From assembly GCA_024743195.1 (NCBI GenBank), contig JANSXE010000001.1, forward strand, positions 248,001-312,000: DNA of 64,000 bases. Reading direction: 5' to 3'. Shown here one piece after another: positions 46,730 to 55,689 of the stretch. The notes under the pieces were generated by a model. It saw nothing but the letters and a program-made list of their open reading frames with translations. It did no database searches and had not been told where the DNA came from. Origin of the DNA: Alphaproteobacteria bacterium. GTDB taxonomy: Bacteria > Pseudomonadota > Alphaproteobacteria > UBA8366 > Aestuariispiraceae. A program made the translations under genes and the position numbers. Each line of letters starts with the position of its first letter. Position 1 is the stretch's first letter.

Positions 46730-47988
46730 CGGGCGGCGCGCGCATCTCGCGCCGATCGGCGCTCGCCGGGCTGGCCGCCGCTGCGGCCGCGCCTTGGGCG
46801 GGCGTGCGGGTCGGCTTCGCGCAGACGGGGGCCGCCGGTCCGGGGGACGCCGGACCGGCGCGGCTCGCGCTGGTGCTGCTGCGCGGCGGTCTCGACGGGT
46901 TGGCGCTGCTGCCGCCGCACGGCGACCCGTCCTATCGGACGGTGCGCGGGCGGCTCGCCCTGCCTGCGCCGGGGGGCGTCGGCGGCGTCATCGACCTGGA
47001 CGGGACCTTCGGCCTGCATCCGGCGGCGTTGGGGCTGCTGCGCTTCTGGAGCGCCGGCCGGCTGGCGGTCGCGCCGGCGGCGGCCGGGCCCTATCGCGGG
47101 ACGGAGGGAGTGATGCGCCACGCCGACGCGCGGCGCGCCTTCGCAACCGGAACCGCGCGGCCCGATGGCCCCGGGGCGGAGAGCGGCTGGCTGAACCGCG
47201 CGCTGGCGCGCGCCGGCGGCGGCCCGCCGGCGCTCGCGCTGGCCGGCGCCGGCGTCCCGGCGGTCCTGGCCGGTCCAGTCGCGGCCCAGGCGGCGGCGCA
47301 GGCCGCCCCGCCCGCCGTCCTGGGCGCGCCGGTGCGCGGGCTGATGCAGAAGGCGGCGCTGCTCTATCAGGGCGACGCGCTGCTCGGTCCCGCCTTGGCG
47401 CAGGCCGCGCGGCGCCGCGCGCGCCCCGCGGAAAGCCTCGGCGCGGCCCATGTCGCAGAGGCCGACGCCGGCGCCCGCTCGCCGTTCGAGCTGGCGGCGG
47501 CGGCGCATCACGCCGGACGGCGATTGGCCGAGCCCGGCGGCCCGCGCGTCGCGGTGATCGAGGCGGCCGGCTTCGATTCCCATTTCGGCCCCGTGCACCG
47601 GACCGAGCGACGGATCGCGGCGCTGGCCGGCGGGCTCGCCGCACTCGCGGACGGGCTGGGCGAGGCCTTCGCCGAGACGGTGATCCTGGCGGCGAGCGAG
47701 TTCGGCCGCGCCGCCGCGCCGAACGCCGCCGGCGGAACGGACCACGGGCTGGCCGGCCCCCTGCTGCTGCTGGGCGGGCCGGTGCAGGGCGGGATCAAAG
47801 GGGCCTGGCCGGGCCTGGCGGCGGAGCGCCTCGCGCCCAATGGCGGGGTCGCGCCGAGCCTGGACGCCCGCGCCGTCCTGAAGGCCGTGCTGGCGGGCCA
47901 TTGGGGCCTCAACGGCGCGCAGCTCGACGCCGTCTTCCCGGACGCGCGCACGGTGGCGCCGGCGGCGGGACTTCTGCGACGGGGGTGA
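46726..47988 (+). CDS. DUF1501 family protein, Tat-type signal
   Basis: A 420-aa DUF1501 protein. The start has ISRRSALAGLAAAAAAPWAGV, a twin-Arg signal that suggests Tat export. The body carries the alkaline-phosphatase/sulfatase-like DUF1501 core: LALVLLRGGLDGLALLPPHG, GFDSHFGPVHRTERRI, ILAASEFGRAAAPNAAGGTD and the HG that follows. The enzyme activity is unproven. It overlaps the end of the DUF1800 gene by 4 bases (ATGA), so the two are translationally coupled. Confidence 0.9.
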   Translation: MTGGARISRRSALAGLAAAAAAPWAGVRVGFAQTGAAGPGDAGPARLALVLLRGGLDGLALLPPHGDPSYRTVRGRLALPAPGGVGGVIDLDGTFGLHPAALGLLRFWSAGRLAVAPAAAGPYRGTEGVMRHADARRAFATGTARPDGPGAESGWLNRALARAGGGPPALALAGAGVPAVLAGPVAAQAAAQAAPPAVLGAPVRGLMQKAALLYQGDALLGPALAQAARRRARPAESLGAAHVAEADAGARSPFELAAAAHHAGRRLAEPGGPRVAVIEAAGFDSHFGPVHRTERRIAALAGGLAALADGLGEAFAETVILAASEFGRAAAPNAAGGTDHGLAGPLLLLGGPVQGGIKGAWPGLAAERLAPNGGVAPSLDARAVLKAVLAGHWGLNGAQLDAVFPDARTVAPAAGLLRRG

Positions 47989-48027
47989 GCGCAGCGCGGG
48001 GCGGGGGCGCTTCAGGAGGCGGCCGCA

Positions 48028-48158
48028 CCCTTCGAGACGGGCGCTGACGCGCCCTGCTCAGGATGAGGCGCTGTTCCGACTGCCGAAGAATCCTCCGAGC
48101 GCGCAACGCCGGCGGACGAGCCTCCCCCTGAGGAGCGGCGACGCCGCGTCTCGAAGGG
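48028..48158. repeat. Inverted pair of an interspersed repeat
   Basis: Left arm CCCTTCGAGACG ... CTCAGGATGAGG and right arm CCTGAGGAG ... CGTCTCGAAGGG are inverted copies around 48028-48068 and 48126-48158. The sequence between them is unrelated. It is the type of short GC-rich palindromic repeat that sits between genes in many alphaproteobacteria. It lies between a convergent DUF1501 gene and the methyltransferase gene. Confidence 0.75.
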
Positions 48159-48200
48159 CGAGGCGCGCGACGGGAAAAAAAGGCGCCGCCCCCGCCCGCC

Positions 48201-49838
48201 TCACACGTTCGAATCGGGCGTGGCCTCCTTGCGCCGGGCCACGAAGGCGTCGAGCGCTTCCAGCACGCCGGGGTCAATCGGCGGCGGCTGGTAGTCGGCC
48301 AGGAGTTTCTTCCAATAGGCGTTGGCGCGCTGGTTCATATCCTGGCCGCCCTCGGAATCCCACTGCTCGAAGCTGTTGTTGTCGGCCAGCGGCGAGCGGT
48401 AGAAGGCGTCCTCGAAATTGCGCTGGGTGTGGCCGCAGCCGAGATAGTGCGCGCCCGGCCCCACCTCGCGGATGGCGTCGAGCGCCTGGCCGTTCTCGCT
48501 CATGTCCGGGCCGGCGAGCAGACGGGTGATCATCGCCGCCTGATCGGCGTCCATCACGAACTTCTCGTAGCCCATCACCAGACCGCCCTCGAGCCAGCCG
48601 GCCGTGTGCAGCATGAAATTGACCCCGCCCAGCGCCGCCGTCTGCAGGGTGTTGGCGGCCTCGAACGCGGCCTGCGCGTCCGCGATCTTGGAGCCGCACA
48701 GCCCGCCGCCCGAGCGGAACGGAACGCCGAGGCGCCGCGCCAACTGCGCCGCGCCGTAGAGCACCAGCGAGGGCTCCGGCGTGCCGAAGGTCGGGGCGCC
48801 GGACTGCATCGAAATCGAGCTCGCGAAGGTCCCGAAGACGACCGGCGCGCCCGGGCGGACGAGCTGCGTCAGCGCCATGCCGGACAGCGCTTCGGCGTAG
48901 AGCTGCGTCAGCGTGCCCAGGACCGTAACCGGGCTCATGGCGCCGGCGAGGATGAAGGGGGAGATGACGCAGGCCTGATTGTTGCGCGCATAGACCTTGA
49001 GCGCCCCCAGCATGGTGTCGTCCCACACCATCGGCGAGTTCGCGTTGATCAGGTTGATGACGACGCAGTTCTGGTCGACGAACGCGTCGCCGAACACGAT
49101 CTTCGCCATGTCGACCGTATCCTGGGCGCGCTCCGGCGCGGTGACCGAACCCATGAAGGCTTTGTCGGAATAGCGGATGTGGCTGTAGACCATGTCCAGA
49201 TGCCGCTTGTTCACCGGCAGGTCCACCGGCTCGCACAGCGTGCCGCCGGAATGGTGCAGGCCCGGCGACATGTAGGCGAGCTTCACGAAATTCTGGAAGT
49301 CCGCGAGCGTCGCATAGCGCCGCCCCTCGTCGAGCGAGCGGACGAAGGGAGGACCGTAGGCCGGGACCAGCACCGTGCGCCCCTCGCCGATCTGCACCGT
49401 ACGCTCCGGGTTGCGGGCGTGCTGGGTGATCAGGCTGGGCGCGCTCGCCTGGAGGATCTGTTTCAGCATGCCGGGCTCGAAGCGCACCCGCTCCCCGTCT
49501 ACGTCGGCGCCGGCCTCCTTCCAGATCTGCAGCACCTCCGGATCGCCGCGGAATTCGACGCCGATCTCCTTGAGGATCAGGTCGGCGTTGCGCTCGATCA
49601 GATCGAGCCCGTCCTCGTCGAAGACCTCGAAGTATCCGATCTTGCGGGTGATGTAGGCGGGAGCGCGCCCGGCGGCGCCGGCGCGCTTGGCCTGGCGCGC
49701 CGCGCGGCCGCCGCCTTCGCCGCGGCCGCGGCGCCCCTCCCGGCCGCGTCGGCCTTCGCCGCCCGCGCCGGCGGCCCCCTCCAGGTCGATCAGACCGTCG
49801 CTCAGGTTGCTGCTCGCCGCGCCGTCGATGTCGCTCAT
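48201..49838 (-). CDS. Trimethylamine methyltransferase (MttB) superfamily protein, non-pyrrolysine
   Basis: A 545-aa MttB-superfamily protein. Residues 1-60 are a Gly/Arg/Glu-rich, probably disordered extension (RRGREGRRGRGEGGGRAARQ); the conserved body starts at ITRKIGYFEVFDEDGLDLIE. Blocks such as GLHHSGGTLCEPVDLPVNK, INANSPMVWDDTMLGALKVY and RSGGGLCGSKIADAQAA match the family. There is no in-frame TAG, so it lacks pyrrolysine; relatives include glycine betaine (MtgB-type) and other quaternary-amine methyltransferases that need a corrinoid protein, none of which is in the window. The start (MSDIDG) has GGGAGA 8 bases upstream. It is divergent from the flavoprotein gene. Confidence 0.85.
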   Translation of the reverse strand: MSDIDGAASSNLSDGLIDLEGAAGAGGEGRRGREGRRGRGEGGGRAARQAKRAGAAGRAPAYITRKIGYFEVFDEDGLDLIERNADLILKEIGVEFRGDPEVLQIWKEAGADVDGERVRFEPGMLKQILQASAPSLITQHARNPERTVQIGEGRTVLVPAYGPPFVRSLDEGRRYATLADFQNFVKLAYMSPGLHHSGGTLCEPVDLPVNKRHLDMVYSHIRYSDKAFMGSVTAPERAQDTVDMAKIVFGDAFVDQNCVVINLINANSPMVWDDTMLGALKVYARNNQACVISPFILAGAMSPVTVLGTLTQLYAEALSGMALTQLVRPGAPVVFGTFASSISMQSGAPTFGTPEPSLVLYGAAQLARRLGVPFRSGGGLCGSKIADAQAAFEAANTLQTAALGGVNFMLHTAGWLEGGLVMGYEKFVMDADQAAMITRLLAGPDMSENGQALDAIREVGPGAHYLGCGHTQRNFEDAFYRSPLADNNSFEQWDSEGGQDMNQRANAYWKKLLADYQPPPIDPGVLEALDAFVARRKEATPDSNV

Positions 49839-50234
49839 TCTATCTTCTCCCATGCCCGCGCGTGGTCGGGCGGTCCGCGCCCCGACTGCAGGAGGGGCGA
49901 ACGCCGTCCAGTCCGCAGGGGGCCCTTTTTCCAGGGCGCTCCGACGGGCGGACGGGCTGATTGTCGAGGCGACTATCCTCCCGTTCGCGGCAAAGCGAAT
50001 GCCTATGAGCGACACCCCATTAGACCAGGAGCGGCATCGCCCCGGCGCCCATGGGGACCGGACGGGACGCCGCGGCGCGCCGCATTGTTCAGGAGCCGAC
50101 ACGCCCGGCGAAAACTGAGCAATTCGCGTCGCAGCCGGAGCCTTTGCGCCCGGCGCTTGGTGAGAGGGTGCGGCGAATCTGCCCGCCAAGCGTTTCCGGC
50201 GCGCCCGGACGCATATCGAGAGGATCGACGAAGC
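49839..50234. other. 396-bp divergent promoter region (MttB-like / DMGDH-like genes)
   Basis: No convincing gene is present; a 37-codon plus-strand frame at 50005-50118 has no ribosome-binding site. It must contain both promoters. I looked for glycine- and cobalamin-riboswitch signatures and found none. Nothing else stands out. Confidence 0.5.
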
Positions 50235-52661
50235 ATGAAGAGCGAGGTTCAGGTCGCGGTGATCGGCGGCGGCGTGGTCGGCTGCAGCGTGCTCTATCAT
50301 CTGACCAAGGCGGGCTGGCGCGACGTCGTTCTGATCGAGCGTTCGGAGCTGACCTCGGGCTCCACCTGGCACGCGGCGGGCGGCTTCCACACCATCAACG
50401 GCGACCCGAACGTCGCCAAGCTGCAGCAATACACGATCGGGCTCTACAAGGAGATCGAGGAGATCTCCGGCCAGTCCTGCGGCTTCCATCTGACCGGCGG
50501 GGTGCTGCTGGCGGGCACGGAGGACCGGCTCAACTTCTTGAAGATGATGCGGGCCAAGGAGAAGCTGCTCGGCATCGACTGCGAGCTGATCTCGCCGCAG
50601 GAGGCGGCGGAGCTGTTCCCGCTGATGGACCCGTCGCACTTCAAGGGCGCGCTCTACAGCCCGCTGGAGGGCCATCTCGACCCGTCCGGCACGACCCACG
50701 CCTACGCCAAGGCGGCGCGCGTCCAGGGCGCCGAGATCTATTTGCGCAACCGCGTCGTCGACCTGCAGCACCGTCCGGACGGAAGCTGGGACGTGGTGAC
50801 CGAGCAGGGGACGATCCACGCCGAGCATGTGGTCAACGCCGGCGGTCTTTGGGCGCGCGAGTGCGGACGCATGGTCGGCCTGGAGCTGCCGGTGCTTGCG
50901 ATGGAGCACATGTACCTCCTGACCGAGGACATGCCCGAGGTGAAGGCGATCAACGAGGAGACCGGCAAGGAGGTGCTGCACGCCGTCGATTTCGAGGGCG
51001 AGATTTACATGCGCCAGGAGCGCGGCGGCATGCTGATGGGCACCTATGAGCGCGCCGGCAAACCCTGGTCGCTCAAGCAGACGCCCTGGGAGTTCGGCCA
51101 CGAGCTGCTGCAGCCCGACCTGGACCGCATCGCGCCCTCGCTGGAGGTCGGTTTCGAGCATTTCCCCGCCTTCCAGAACGCCGGCATCAAACAGATCATC
51201 AACGGCCCCTTCACCTTCGCGCCCGACGGCAACCCGCTGGTCGGCCCGGTGCGCGGCCTGAAGAACTACTGGGTCGCCTGCGGCGTGATGGCGGGGCTCA
51301 GCCAGGGCGGCGGCGTCGGCCTGGCGCTGGCCAACTGGATGGTCGACGGCGATCCGGGGCACGACGTCTGGGGCATGGACGTGGCGCGCTTCGGCGACTG
51401 GGCGACCATGGCCTACACGCGCGCCAAGGTGCGCGAGAACTACTCGCGCCGTTTCCGCATCCGCTATCCGAACGAGGAGCTGCCGGCCGCGCGCGGCCTG
51501 CGCAAGACGCCGATCTACGACCGGCTGAAGGCCCGGGGCGCGGTGTTCGGCGCCGCGTTCGGGCTGGAGGTTCCGCTCTGGTTCGCGCCCGAAGGCGTGG
51601 AGCCGGTGGAGGACGTGACCTTCAAGCGCTCCAACGCCTTCGAACCGGTCAAGGCCGAGTGCAAGGCCGTGCGCGAGGGCGTCGGCCTGTGCGACATCTC
51701 CAGCTTCGCGAAGTACGAGATCACGGGCCCGGGCGCGGAGGCTTGGCTCTCGCACCTGCTCGCCAACAAGCTCCCGCGCGAGGGGCGGCTGACGCTGTCG
51801 CCGATGCTGAACGAGCGCGGCAAGCTGATCGGCGACTTCACGCTCGCCAAGGCGGGACCGGAGCGCTTCTACCTGTTCGGGACCGGCGCGGCCGAGACCT
51901 ATCACATGCGCTGGTTCCAGCAGCGCCTGCCGGAAAGCGGCGTGTCGATCCGCCCGCTGGGTCTCGATCTGGTCGGCCTGTCGATCGCCGGACCCAAGGC
52001 GCGCGATCTGCTGGCCAAGGTGACGGAGGAGGACGTCGCCAAAGAGGCGTTCCGGTTCATGGATTTCCGGGAGATGGAGCTGGGCCTGATCCCGGCCCTG
52101 GTCGGACGCGTCACCTTCACCGGCGACCTGGGCTACGAGATCTGGGTGAAGCCGGAGTATCAGGCGCAGCTGTTCGACGCGCTGATGGCGGCCGGCGAGC
52201 CGATGGGGCTTACGCTCTTCGGCGGGCGGGCGTTGCGTTCGCTCAGCCTGGAGAAGGGCTTCGGCTCCTGGGCGACGGAGTATCGGCCGATCTACGGGCC
52301 CTTCGAGGCGGCGATGGACCGCTTCGTCGACCTGTCGAAGAACGATTTCGTCGGCCGCGAGGCCGCAGCGAAGGAGAAGGCCGAAGGCCCGGCCCGACGG
52401 CTTGTCACGCTGGAGGTCCAGGCCAAGGACGGCGACGTCTTCGGCGACGAGCCGATCTGGCGCAACGGCGACATCGTCGGCTGGGTCACCTCCGGCGGTT
52501 ACGCGCACCACGCGGGCAAGTCGGTGGCGATGGGCTATGTGGCGTCCGAGGTCGCCGGCGACGGCGCGACCTTCGAGGTCGAACTGCTGGGCGAGCGGCT
52601 GCCGGCCGTGCTGCGCGCCGAGCCCCTGTTCGATCCGAAGGCGGAGCGGATGCGCGGCTGA
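50235..52661 (+). CDS. Dimethylglycine/sarcosine dehydrogenase-like flavoprotein (FAD + GcvT domains)
   Basis: An 808-aa protein. The N-terminal FAD domain has VAVIGGGVVGCSVLYHL and the motif GSTWHAAGG, whose His46 is the usual site of covalent FAD in DMGDH/SarDH. The DAO-type domain runs to about residue 385, then a linker, then a GcvT-like folate-binding domain (about 430-800: NAFEPVKAECKAVREGVGL, MLNERGKLIGDFTLAKAG, GRVTFTGDLGYEIWVKPE). The enzyme would oxidatively demethylate an N-methylated amine, passing C1 units to tetrahydrofolate. It is divergent from the MttB-like gene and followed by a strong terminator. Confidence 0.93.
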   Translation: MKSEVQVAVIGGGVVGCSVLYHLTKAGWRDVVLIERSELTSGSTWHAAGGFHTINGDPNVAKLQQYTIGLYKEIEEISGQSCGFHLTGGVLLAGTEDRLNFLKMMRAKEKLLGIDCELISPQEAAELFPLMDPSHFKGALYSPLEGHLDPSGTTHAYAKAARVQGAEIYLRNRVVDLQHRPDGSWDVVTEQGTIHAEHVVNAGGLWARECGRMVGLELPVLAMEHMYLLTEDMPEVKAINEETGKEVLHAVDFEGEIYMRQERGGMLMGTYERAGKPWSLKQTPWEFGHELLQPDLDRIAPSLEVGFEHFPAFQNAGIKQIINGPFTFAPDGNPLVGPVRGLKNYWVACGVMAGLSQGGGVGLALANWMVDGDPGHDVWGMDVARFGDWATMAYTRAKVRENYSRRFRIRYPNEELPAARGLRKTPIYDRLKARGAVFGAAFGLEVPLWFAPEGVEPVEDVTFKRSNAFEPVKAECKAVREGVGLCDISSFAKYEITGPGAEAWLSHLLANKLPREGRLTLSPMLNERGKLIGDFTLAKAGPERFYLFGTGAAETYHMRWFQQRLPESGVSIRPLGLDLVGLSIAGPKARDLLAKVTEEDVAKEAFRFMDFREMELGLIPALVGRVTFTGDLGYEIWVKPEYQAQLFDALMAAGEPMGLTLFGGRALRSLSLEKGFGSWATEYRPIYGPFEAAMDRFVDLSKNDFVGREAAAKEKAEGPARRLVTLEVQAKDGDVFGDEPIWRNGDIVGWVTSGGYAHHAGKSVAMGYVASEVAGDGATFEVELLGERLPAVLRAEPLFDPKAERMRG

Positions 52662-52689
52662 CGCGCCGATCCGACGCCGAAGAAGCGCG

Positions 52690-52724
52690 CGACGGGCCCT
52701 GCAACCGGGGCCCGTCGTTTTTTT
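52690..52724 (+). terminator. Rho-independent terminator of the flavoprotein gene
   Basis: A 10-bp GC-rich stem (CGACGGGCCC) with an 8-base loop, followed by seven T residues (52718-52724). It lies 29 bp after the DMGDH-like stop. Confidence 0.92.
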
Positions 52725-52839
52725 GCGGCTGCACGCCGGGCGGTAACGGTTCCCTAACCACTTCCGGACTAGGCTGAGGGCGAACCGGCGGTTGCGCCGC
52801 GCTTTCGCGCCCCTTTTCTCGCCTCGGAGACGGCTTTCA

Positions 52840-53994
52840 ATGAACCCCACCTTGGAAGCGGTGCTGTTCGCAACGCCCACCATCGCCCTCAATCTGAACC
52901 GCCTCTCTCGCAGCGTGACGGATGGGCGCAGACTGTTCGGCACGCAGTCGCTCAACCACACGATCATCTTCAAGTACCCGAATTTCGACGTGGCGCAGGA
53001 CGCAGGCGCGGACTCGATCCCCGGCCTCGACGACTTCATCGGGGAGACGCGCACGAACAAGGCGATCCGGACCGCGATCTTCGTGCCGAAGGACGAGGGC
53101 GACCTGCGGCTCGGCGGGTTCGGCCTCTACACGGACGACGAGAAGTTCGAGGAGATGTCGGAGCGCTATCTGGGCTTCCACAATGACAGCGAGACCGCCG
53201 AGCAGGACAATCGTCACCTGGCCGTGCTGGATTCCTGCCCCTCCTTCGACCCGTTCCTGTTGAAGGAGGCGTTCGATCTCGAGGGGCTGGAGGTCGATCA
53301 GGCCTATCTCGAGATCTCCGAATCCGAGGCGGCCGAAGTGCGCCACCTGATCCAGACCAAGCTGAAGCCGATCGTCGCCAAGGCGCTGGGGATCACCAAT
53401 GAGGGCAAGCTGGAGAAATCGTCGCGTCAGTTCCTGGACGAAATCTGGGACCCCCAGGCCGAGACGGGCGCGCATTTCATCGCCGCCTTCGGCATCGAGC
53501 CGAAGGACGCGCCCAAGGTCTTCTCCGCCTGGAAGGGCGTCGCCTATTTCGACAACGAGTTCAACCGCCGCCAGGGCGAGTCGCGCAAGATGGTGAAGTG
53601 GCTGAAAAGCGACCTGTCGCTGCCCAGCGACTACCCCAAGCTGACCAGCCACGAGAAGCAACAGTTCGAGATGTTCCGGCGCTCGGTGACCAACAAGGTC
53701 CTGAATGTCAGCAACAACATCTCGGTCATCCTGAGCCGCTATCACGGCGCCTACGACACGTTCATCGGCGAGAGCAATCCGCGCGAGTTCCAGGGGTTCC
53801 TGATGGGCGCCGACCGCTACTACTGGACGCTGGGCGGCTGCAACGGCGTGCTGGCCCAGGTCCTCACCACCTGGCGGCGCTACATGCAGACCGCGACGGG
53901 CGGCCGGCTCGGCTATGACAAGGCGGAGCGGCTGATGAAGGTCTGCGACGCCATCCTGCGCGCCCGCTCGGACGAGAAGCAGATCGCGCTGTAG
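52840..53994 (+). CDS. Orphan 384-aa conserved-looking protein
   Basis: The family is not recognised. The protein starts MNPTLEAVLFATPTIALNLN, with GGAGA about 9 bases upstream. It is soluble and mixed alpha/beta with no signal peptide or TM. Distinctive runs are HTIIFKYPNFDVAQDAGA, RTAIFVPKDEGDLRLGGFGL, FNRRQGESRKMVKWLKSDLS and a helical C-terminus with LGGCNGVLAQVLTTWRRYMQ. The near-absence of low complexity and the normal codon use suggest an evolved protein. It stands alone after a terminator and before the motif arrays, so context gives no function. Confidence 0.75.
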   Translation: MNPTLEAVLFATPTIALNLNRLSRSVTDGRRLFGTQSLNHTIIFKYPNFDVAQDAGADSIPGLDDFIGETRTNKAIRTAIFVPKDEGDLRLGGFGLYTDDEKFEEMSERYLGFHNDSETAEQDNRHLAVLDSCPSFDPFLLKEAFDLEGLEVDQAYLEISESEAAEVRHLIQTKLKPIVAKALGITNEGKLEKSSRQFLDEIWDPQAETGAHFIAAFGIEPKDAPKVFSAWKGVAYFDNEFNRRQGESRKMVKWLKSDLSLPSDYPKLTSHEKQQFEMFRRSVTNKVLNVSNNISVILSRYHGAYDTFIGESNPREFQGFLMGADRYYWTLGGCNGVLAQVLTTWRRYMQTATGGRLGYDKAERLMKVCDAILRARSDEKQIAL

Positions 53995-54050
53995 GCGACA
54001 GCCCGCCCCCGCCGTTCCGGCCGCGCCGCCCCCGACGCCAGCGCCCCAGC

Positions 54051-54244
54051 GAGCGCCTGAACACTCAGAAAAACGTATTGTGTCCCCGCTATTTCACCGA
54101 GCGCCTGAACACTCAGAAAAATGTATTGTGTCCCCGCTATGTAGAAAAATGTATTGTGTCCCCGCTATGTGTCCAGAAAAACGTATTGTGTCCCCGCTAT
54201 GTGTCAGAAAAACGTATTGTGTCCCCGCTATGTGTCCCCGCTAT
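54051..54244 (+). repeat. Array of five TATTGTGTCCCCGCTAT motifs
   Basis: Full copies start at 54076, 54124, 54152, 54184 and 54215, with a shortened copy at 54231. The first two also share 25 bases upstream (GAGCGCCTGAACACTCAG...), making a direct repeat of 42 bp. All point plus-ward, towards the small secreted protein gene. Preceding A-runs (AGAAAAACG or AGAAAAATG) are conserved. The motif recurs at 54.8, 61.0 and 61.8 kb near a RAYT-type transposase. The irregular spacing (48, 28, 32, 31) excludes a CRISPR array. Confidence 0.92.
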
Positions 54245-54292
54245 TTGTCCGTGCGCTTTCCCTTTCGACAGGATCGTCGTGGTCTTCGCCTC

Positions 54293-54664
54293 CTATTTCA
54301 GGATCGCGGGCCAGTACTTCCCCGAGCGATCGTGGAAGTAGCGATACTCCGCGCCATTGCGGAAAAAGCTGTAGCAGGTGCGCCGTCCCGGCGCTTGACC
54401 GCCGACATTCACGGCGCAGATCACGCCCTCTTCATTCAACTCGTAGACGCCTTCGACTCGGAACTTCGGGTCTCTGTACCGCCACCGACCGTCCGAGCCG
54501 AAAAGGAACACGCCCGATCCCTGGGTCCATTCCCGATCGATGAAAGTCTCCCGAACCTCTTGTGCGCTCAATTGCCCATCCGATGCAGATAGGGGGCCAG
54601 CGAAACTCAAGCACGCAAGAACAACCACCGCCGTAAAGGCGACCGTCTTCACGAACTGTCTCAT
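54293..54664 (-). CDS. Small secreted protein, unknown function
   Basis: 123 aa: signal peptide MRQFVKTVAFTAVVVLACLS, cleavage near PLSASDG, then a compact domain with EVRETFIDREWTQGSGVFLF, GDGRWRYRDP-like sequence, and a Cys pair (EGVICAVNVGG, GRRTCYSFFRNG) that could form a disulfide. A GGAG lies 8 bases upstream of the start. The gene is bracketed by inverted GTGTCCCCG-type motif arrays on both sides, so it looks like cargo between repeats. It ends 48 bp from the array. Confidence 0.75.
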   Translation of the reverse strand: MRQFVKTVAFTAVVVLACLSFAGPLSASDGQLSAQEVRETFIDREWTQGSGVFLFGSDGRWRYRDPKFRVEGVYELNEEGVICAVNVGGQAPGRRTCYSFFRNGAEYRYFHDRSGKYWPAILK

Positions 54665-54818
54665 ACGATTATCTCCAGAAAGCGTAGCGGATTCGCCACG
54701 GCGCCAGAGTAGCGCAGGTCGGGGCGGCGTGTAGCGGATAATTCGCGGCGCCCAAGGCCGCCCAACGCCCCTCTTTCGCCCAGAAGCCGAGCCGGCCGGA
54801 TTACCTCTCAGGGACAAA

Positions 54819-54866
54819 ACGGGGACACCAAAACGGGGACAAAAACGGGGACACAACACTATTTTC
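54819..54866 (-). repeat. GTGTCCCCG motif cluster, inverted relative to the 54.1 kb array
   Basis: On the minus strand this reads TAGTGTTGTGTCCCCG, then TTTTTGTCCCCG, then TTTTGGTGTCCCCG. It lies upstream of the small secreted protein gene and points towards it, opposite in orientation to the 54.05-54.24 kb array. Confidence 0.8.
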
Positions 54867-54888
54867 CGGCCTGCCGCAGCCGCCTCTC

Positions 54889-54930
54889 ACCCCGACCCTC
54901 TCCCGGCGGGAGAGGGAGAGGCAGCGCGCG
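54889..54930. repeat. Palindrome CCCTCTCCCG...GGGAGAGGG
   Basis: A GC-rich imperfect palindrome (core 54896-54916) in the intergenic region between the small secreted gene and the SH3-like gene. It resembles a common interspersed repeat of proteobacterial intergenic DNA. No transcription-terminator T-run follows it. The rest of 54665-55108 contains no convincing gene. Confidence 0.7.
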
Positions 54931-55108
54931 GCGTCCGCCAAGAATATCGGAGAATCGGGACCAAAATTCCTTTTACGTGAAGCTAGAGCTCGGGGCCGGG
55001 CGTCCGGCGCGGCGCGGCCGATCCGACGGCTGAGCGCCCGCGCCGCTTGCCGGAGCGGGCGCCGTCGGTCTAACCTTCAAAGTCAGGATAGCCAAGACGG
55101 AGACGGCG

Positions 55109-55513
55109 GTGTTCCTGCGCTTTCCACCCGAGACCACAGCCCGCGCGACGCTCGATTACGAGCGCCCCTATCCCGACCCGATCGCGGTGAAGGCGGGCGA
55201 TCCGTTGGCCGAGGACCCGGCCGGCGCCGAGACGACCGATCTCGTCGGCTGGGTCTGGCGGCGCGGGCCGGACGGGCGCGCCGGCTGGACGCCGGTCGCC
55301 TGGATCGAGACCGTCGGCGGGCAGGAGCGGATCACGCGGGACTTCATGGCCATCGAACTCACCGTGCGGGCCGGCGAGCGGTTGACCCTGCTGTGGAGCG
55401 AAAGCGGTTTCGCCTGGGCGCGCACCGCGGCCGGCGAGGAAGGCTGGCTTCCGCACGGGGCCTTGGCGCTCGACAGGCCGCCTGAGCCGACGCTTTATAC
55501 CAATTCTCGGTGA
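55109..55513 (+). CDS. SH3-like domain protein
   Basis: 134 aa, starting at GTG with GGAG about 6 bases upstream. Two SH3-like beta units can be seen: residues ~20-67 (DPIAVKAGDPLAEDP, LVGWVWRRGPDGRAGWTPV) and ~78-125 (MAIELTVRAGERLTLLWSES, WARTAAGEEGWLPHGAL), each ending in the W-x-P/GWLP strand typical of bacterial SH3 domains. No signal peptide, so it is cytosolic. Related proteins of this layout are uncharacterised. Confidence 0.7.
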   Translation: MFLRFPPETTARATLDYERPYPDPIAVKAGDPLAEDPAGAETTDLVGWVWRRGPDGRAGWTPVAWIETVGGQERITRDFMAIELTVRAGERLTLLWSESGFAWARTAAGEEGWLPHGALALDRPPEPTLYTNSR

Positions 55514-55689
55514 TTCCGACCCATGAGGATCGCGTTCGGGCCGCGTCGGGTAGGAAGCGGGGCGCGGGCGATGCGGGGCATCGTCAAGCCGGGCTGACGG
55601 GCTCTTCGGTCGAAACTGAACGGCACCGTCGCCAAAGCGCCCGGTTTCGCTTGGCGGGGGCGCGCGGGGTCGCTAGGCTCGCGCCTGTC

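Noticed and set aside
48201-49838. Pyrrolysine codon in the MttB-like gene
   Set aside because: The frame has no in-frame TAG from start to stop, so it is a non-pyrrolysine member.
49839-50234. Glycine or cobalamin riboswitch before the flavoprotein gene
   Set aside because: None of the conserved cores of these riboswitches can be found in the region.
48201-53060. A single ~1619-codon minus-strand gene
   Set aside because: The part beyond 49838 runs antisense through the flavoprotein gene and is Arg/His-rich, a GC artefact. Only the MttB-like part to 49838 is conserved.
54051-54244. Possible CRISPR array
   Set aside because: The repeats are short and unevenly spaced (48, 28, 32, 31 bp), the intervals are not unique spacers but parts of the repeated unit, and no cas gene is present.
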